The notes under the pieces are model-generated. The model was not told where the DNA came from and made no database searches. It saw only the letters and a program-made list of their open reading frames with translations. Below, piece after piece: positions 50,501 through 57,209 of a stretch of 64,000 nucleotides of DNA (position 1 is the stretch's first letter; each line of letters begins with the position of its first letter). Source of the DNA: Bufo bufo. Lineage: Eukaryota; Chordata; Amphibia; Anura; Bufonidae. The stretch spans positions 51,520,338 to 51,584,337 of the forward strand of contig NC_053398.1 of assembly GCF_905171765.1 (NCBI RefSeq). The letters run 5' to 3'. Position numbers and translations under genes: made by a program.

Positions 50501-53500
50501 GGTAGGATGGGGAGTGCAATGCATTCTGGGAGCTGCTGCCTGCCCCAAGAAGTGATAAAGTCTTCAAGATAAGTGAGTAAAAAGGAGTTTTACGTTCATG
50601 GGATAACCACTTTAAAGGGCATCTGTCAGCAGTTCTAAACCTATGACACTGGCTGACCTGTTACATGTGCTCTTGGCAGCTGAAGACATCTGTGTTGGTC
50701 CCATGTTTTATTATATGCAAATGAGCCTCTAGGAGCAACGGGGGCGTTGTCGTTACACCTAGAGACTCTGCTGTCTCCGCAACTGCCGCATCCTCTCCAC
50801 CTTGATTGACAGGAGCAGGAGTGATGACATTTACACTGCCTGGCCCTATCAACCAAAGTGCAGAGGGCACAGCAGTTGCAGACAGAGCTGAGCCTCTAGG
50901 TGTAATGGTAACGCCCCCGTTGCTCCTAGAGGCTCACTTGCATATAATAAAACATAATTTTTCTCAGCAATGTGGACACATAGGAACATGGGACCAACAC
51001 AGACGCCTTCAGCTGCCAAGCGCACATGTAACAGGTCAGACAGTGTCATAGGTACAAATCTGCTGACAGATGTCCTTTAATTCACATTTATTGAAGCTGC
51101 CATAAAGCAAGCATACCCTACTACACTAAAAATATAGTCAAATAATCTTAAAATCTGAAGACATTTTTATACAAGCAGACACCAAGATTGACTTAGGCTA
51201 CCTTCACACTAGCTTTTTTTGCGGATCCGTCATGGATCTGCAAAAACGCTTCCGTTACAATAATACAACCTCATGCATCCGTCATGAACGGATCCGGTTG
51301 TATTATGTCTTCTATAGCCAAGACGGATCCGTCATGAACACCATTGAAAGTCAAAGGGGGACGGATCTGTTTTTTATTGTGTCAGAGAAAACTGATCCGT
51401 CCCCATTGACTTACATTGTGTGTCAGGACGGATCCATTTTGCTCCGCACCACATGGCGGACAGAAAAACGCTGCTTGCAGAGTTATTGTGTCCGCGATGG
51501 GGACGCACCCAAACGGAACGGAACGCATTCTGTTTCGTTCAGTTCAGTTTTGTCCCCATTGACAATGAATGGGGACAAAACTGAAGCGTTTTCTTCCGCT
51601 ATTGAGATCCTATGACGGATCTCAATAGCGGAATTGAAAACGCTGGTGTGAAAGTAACCTTAACTGGGTTCTTCTCTTTATTATTATTTAAAGTCCATGG
51701 AAACCTTCAAGGCAATTTTTTTAGTTATTGAATTGTACTCATTTTGTGCTAAAAATATCAATTTTAATTGATCTTTATTAAAAATGTTCATCCATTTGAG
51801 ATACAGGGGTTGAAAAAGTCTGTTTGGAGGCTGTCACTTTTTCTTTGAATCCTGTCATCTGACGGCTCATGTGTATCTCTCATTGCTGGTCTCCTGACCT
51901 CATAAACACTCAATATAGTTCATTTGTTATGAAACTGATAAGAATATGGGTTAAATAAGTGTTTGTGATATCAGAAAATCAGAGATAAGAGCTACACATG
52001 AGCTGTCAGATGACTGGATTCAAAGAAAACAGAAAATGACAGCCTGCAAACATACTGATTAGTTGTGTAGAGGACCTCAGGCTGAAGCTTTGCCTGATGT
52101 TGTTAATCTTTTGCTTGAAGTATGTGGCAAAGTTCTCTGCTGAGATGAGAGGTAAAGAAGCGGGCATCGGGGGATGGATTAGAGAGTTGAGTGTTTAAGG
52201 GAAGATATGAGAGATGTAAAGGAGGCTTGATTTGCAGTAGTGCAGACGTTTTAGTACTTTTTAGAATGGGATTTCTTCCATGGCCGCTCTGCAACCCTGG
52301 AAGGTTGTTTCATTTCCTTGGTCAGACTGGTTTGCCAGGGGCACCTGCCGATTCATCAAGTTTTGTTGTGTGTGAGGGGGCGACTCAGTTAAAGTCATTG
52401 CGGTGTTATACAAAGTGGCAGCTGCATCTGCATCATGGAGGGGAATATATGGTAGAGAGGGGCCAAAGGGACTCCGATAAAGAGCTAAAGTCAAGATGTG
52501 TAATGAATAGTGTTGAGCGAACTTCTGTTTTAAGTTCGGCGTCTAAAGTTCGGCTTCCGGTTAGCGGAGAATCCCGATATGGATTCCGAATTCCGTTGTG
52601 GTCCGTGGTAGCGGAATCAATAATTGGCCATTATTGATTCCGCTACCACGAACCACAACGGAATTCGGAATCCATATCGGGATTTTTCGCTAACCGGAAG
52701 CCGAACTTTAGACGCCTAACTTAAAACAGAAGTTCGCTCAACACTAGTAATGAATGTTCCTTGTAAGGATGTTCTAGTTTGTGGATGGGGGGGGAGGGGG
52801 GGGGTAGATGAAGAGCTGAGGGAAGAGAATTAAGTAGATTGTGGTTGGTAGAGATGTGAGCTGGACAGGTTAGATAAGGGACAGAGGTCGATAGAGATAA
52901 GGCCCAGTGTGTGACCATCTCTGAGTGGCAGTGGAGGAAAGAGGAAAGTGAGTGGTAGACGGTGTCCAGAACAGAGGATCACGCTCACACACAGAGTGCG
53001 ATTCCCGCACTGCACGCGCTCATGTGAAACAGCGATAATACACATGGCGGCCATTGGGCTGCCCTGCTGCAATGTCGTTATCATGCGCACGCCCCAGGAC
53101 GTCTTGCTGCAATGTCATCAGAATTGAACAATGTGTGTAGCGGGGGTGCTTTATTTGAAAGTTCCAAAATACAGTGAAATAAACTTGACAATGTAATTCT
53201 AGAGCTACTTAAGGGGTATTCCTGGAGGGTAAAAGTTATCCCCTATTAGGATAGGGGATAACTATCAGATTGGTGGGGGTCCTACCGCTGGGACCCCCAT
53301 CCATCATGAAAACGGGGGCCCCGTATCCCGTGGAGGCCCCCTGAAATGACCGGAGTGGCCGGTCGCACATGTGCACAGCCGCTCCATTCATTTCTATGGG
53401 AGTTCCGGAGATAGCGGCTATCTCCGGAATTCCCATAGAAATGAGTGAAGCAGCTGAGCACATGTGCGACCGGCCACTGCGGTCATTTCATGGGAGCAGC

Positions 53501-56500
53501 AGGGGGCCTGCATGGGGTTCTTGTGATCGGTGGGGGTCCCAGCGGTTGGACCCCCACCAATCTGATAGTTACCCCTTTAATATAATATAATGCTCTTCAC
53601 ACAGATCACAAAGATGCGATCGCGGTCTGGCTTTGCTTTGTATGTAAAGCCAATATCAGCGCACTGCAATCACATGTAAGATCCACCGTCATGCTTCACT
53701 CCATTTAAAGGGCATCTGTCAGCAGATCTGTACCTATGACACTGACTGACCTGTTACATGTGCACTTGGCAGCTGAAGGCATCTGTGTTGGTCCCATGTT
53801 CATATGTCTGTATTGCTGATAAAAATGATATTTTATTATATGCAAATGAGCCTCTAAGAGCAACAGGGGCATTGCAGTTACACCTAGAGGCTCTGCTCTC
53901 TCTGCAATTGCCGCACTCTCTCTACTTTAATTGACAGGCAGTGTAAAGATTGACTCCTAGTCCTGTCAATCAAAGTGCAGAGGGCGCAGCAGTAGCAGAC
54001 AGAGCCGAGTCTCTAGGTGTAACGATAACGCCCCCATTGCTCCTAGAGGCTCATTTGCATATATTAAAACACAATTTTTCTCAGTAATGCGGGCACATAT
54101 GGACATGGGACCAACACAGATGTCTTCAGCTGCCAAGCGCACATGCAAATCTGCTGACAGATGCCCTTTAGCTCCATCACTGGGCTGTAATTGTTAACCT
54201 CTTCGAGTGAGGAGCCGACATTATGGAGGAGGGAGCTCGGTCAGCGGTCACATGATGCGGGCTCATGGCATCAGCAATCGGTATCAGACTACTGAACTTC
54301 CAGACTGCACTGAGCATGCGCAGATAGGATACAAATATGCATTTACATTACAGTAAATGAGACATTCTTAGTCCCTGGATAACACCTATAATGAACTTGT
54401 TTCCTCTAGTCCTAAACACTATAGTATGGGATGTATGCATTCTACCTGTAAACAACCCGAAGACGAGGCACCTTGTCACCCTGGAAGAATGTCATTAAAC
54501 ATCATTGCTGGAATCCAGTTAAAAGTAGAGTGTTGGGGTCCGACACCCATCACCCACACCGATCAGCTGTTTTGGGCAGCCACCATATCCAGGAGCGTAG
54601 CTAAAGGCTCAAGGGCCCTGGTCTAAAGGTTCAGCTTGGGCCCCCCCCTTCCCTCAGTGTTTTGTGGATAGGGAAGCACATAGCCTTCATGATGCCTGCG
54701 GCAAAAATTAAAACAGTAGACCACCCCCCCATCCCCTTCCATGCCAAATTCTTGACCCAAGCCCTTCCCTCCAGCCAGAGCTATAACTTGACCAGCATGC
54801 ACTTTCTATAATACTGGTGTCTTCTTATGGTAAGCAAGGGTCTTTGGGCCCTCTCAGGCTCCTGGGCCCGGTAGCGACTGCTACCTCTGCACCCCCTATA
54901 GCTACGCCCCTGACCATATCAGAAGTCATTCTTTGTAGGGAGCACAGCTCCGTACTCCGTGTAGTGGCCGTTTTGGGGTACTGCAACTCAGCTCCATTCC
55001 AATAATTGAGAGTTGAGCTTCAGTATGGTGGTGCCCAAAACTACACAGTGTAGTTCTACTGTACACAGTACAGTTTCCAGTGCCGCAGCAGTCTGTCACT
55101 TCTGATTGGTGGAGGTGCTGGGTGTCGGACCCCCACTGGTCGGATATAGATGTGACAATAGGTACACTTCCTGTTATATGACCATTCAGGCCTGGGTCTT
55201 CACAAATCTACTAGTTCTCATAATCATCTCACAATGTAGGGGGGTTGTTCTCTAGTGTTTCTGTCACCTAGGTTGGTTCTTCAAATCTGCCCCATATTTC
55301 ATAATCTGGCAGTCATTATGTATATGAGTAGTGTACACACTCTCCACCTCTCAGCAGAACAGGGATCCTGGAACGTCTGGCTGACAATCTTCTCATCTTC
55401 TCTGGTTGAGAGTTGTCAACGACAACAACCCCTCCTATGTGCGTCTGTGATAGGGGGGTCTGGTAGAATGGACCCCCGCTAGTTTTTTTGCACAAGGACC
55501 TCCACTCTCTTTGCCCTGTCCACATCACTACTTACGGTAACTGTGAATGTACCGTTCTGGCCTGGAGAACAACCTCTCTGAGAGTTATAGTAGCTGACAT
55601 TTGCGCACCCAGAAACAGATAGAATTAATAAGTTGTGGACTGTAACTTCTTGTGCTTTCGTGTATAAATGACTTCTTCTACGTTAGAGAGTAGTAGACTT
55701 TGTATAATTGCGGTGCCCCAGAGCTAATGTTAATGACCCTAGTGTATGCCTGTATGTAATAAAGCGATGTGATATTACCAAGTTTATTTTTTTATTTTTT
55801 TACTGTATTAAACTTACATCTTTTGCAGAGTCACAGCTCTTGCAGTTCAGGTAGTCTGTGAGCAGAGGTCGGGTAAAGGGGCACAGAAAAGCAGTATAGA
55901 CCTCAGTTGTGGAACACTAGAGATTTTGGAATGTCTCTGGCAAGGAGGCCACAGGTCCAGCAAGGATAAAGTCCCCGAATACACTGAGGTATGTGTAATA
56001 TATGTGTGAAAGCAGCTAAGTGGGACACTGAACTGCTGACTCTGTTCTGGAAGATATGTTAGATAGAGGAATATTAACTTACAGTGTATCTCCAATTCTC
56101 ATTCAAGCTGCTTTTCCCACCAGAAGTTTAAAGGGGTTGTCCCATCTCGACAACCCCGTAGATTGCAATAAATGTCAGGACCCACTCTATCTCCAAAACT
56201 GGGCCCTCAAAATCAACCAGGAACTGTACTATAACAAAAGCCTGTCTGCAAAGATGATTTTGGGCTTGTGATCTTCACTGGGGCCACCTGTTAAGACATG
56301 CATTTTGTTATTTATCTGTTTTTGCATTGAGTGATAATAAATGTCAATGATACCTTGTAATATATCTTATTATAGGAATGTGGCATCTTCCTCACCTTCC
56401 TTTCCCGTCCTTTGGGTCCTCTGTTCAGAAACCCCCTTATTCCCCCAAAAAACTGCCTAGTGTAAAACAGTAAATAGAAGATGTGGAGGAGGGGGGATGC

Positions 56501-57175
56501 AGCTTTAGTGTCTCAGAAAAATAGTATGAGAGGAAGGGTATATTTGTAATTAGGAGGAGACATGGGATTTGCTCAGCACACACAACACAGCTCATAAATC
56601 AGACTGGACAAAACTCCTCAGCAAGCGTTTATAGAGGAATTTTACATTTACACGAGTCAACAGAAGGAAGGAAAAGAACCAAAATGTGAAAGATACAGTA
56701 GGCACAGCATGTCTGGCTATACTACATCAAATTTTATATATATATAAAACCATGGCACCAAACTAACACAAACATTAAATCAAAGTCTTGGCCCATCTGA
56801 GCACTAACTAAACTGTGGTTTCTACCTCACCGAAGTACAAATCCCATGCAGATAAGGCTTTTCACAGGAGAAACGTCTACCAGATTCAAGGCTCTGACTC
56901 AGACAGACAGTCTGAGGCCACTATTTATCCCCCAGTAATGATCCAAGTGAGTACAAGTGAGAACACCTCAGGCTAGAGGGAATAGCTGTACTGGAGCAGG
57001 GTTGAATGGCAGGTCCCTCTACCAATCCTACCTACCATTCCAAAAACAATCCAGCTCATAAACCAAGTCTGAATAAACCAGCCCCAGCAAACGGTACTTT
57101 GCTGACACCATACAGCCTTCTGGATTCCTTTTATCTCACCCAGCTGAGAAATCTGGGAGGGAGATAGATAGATAC

Positions 57176-57209
<34 letters not shown>
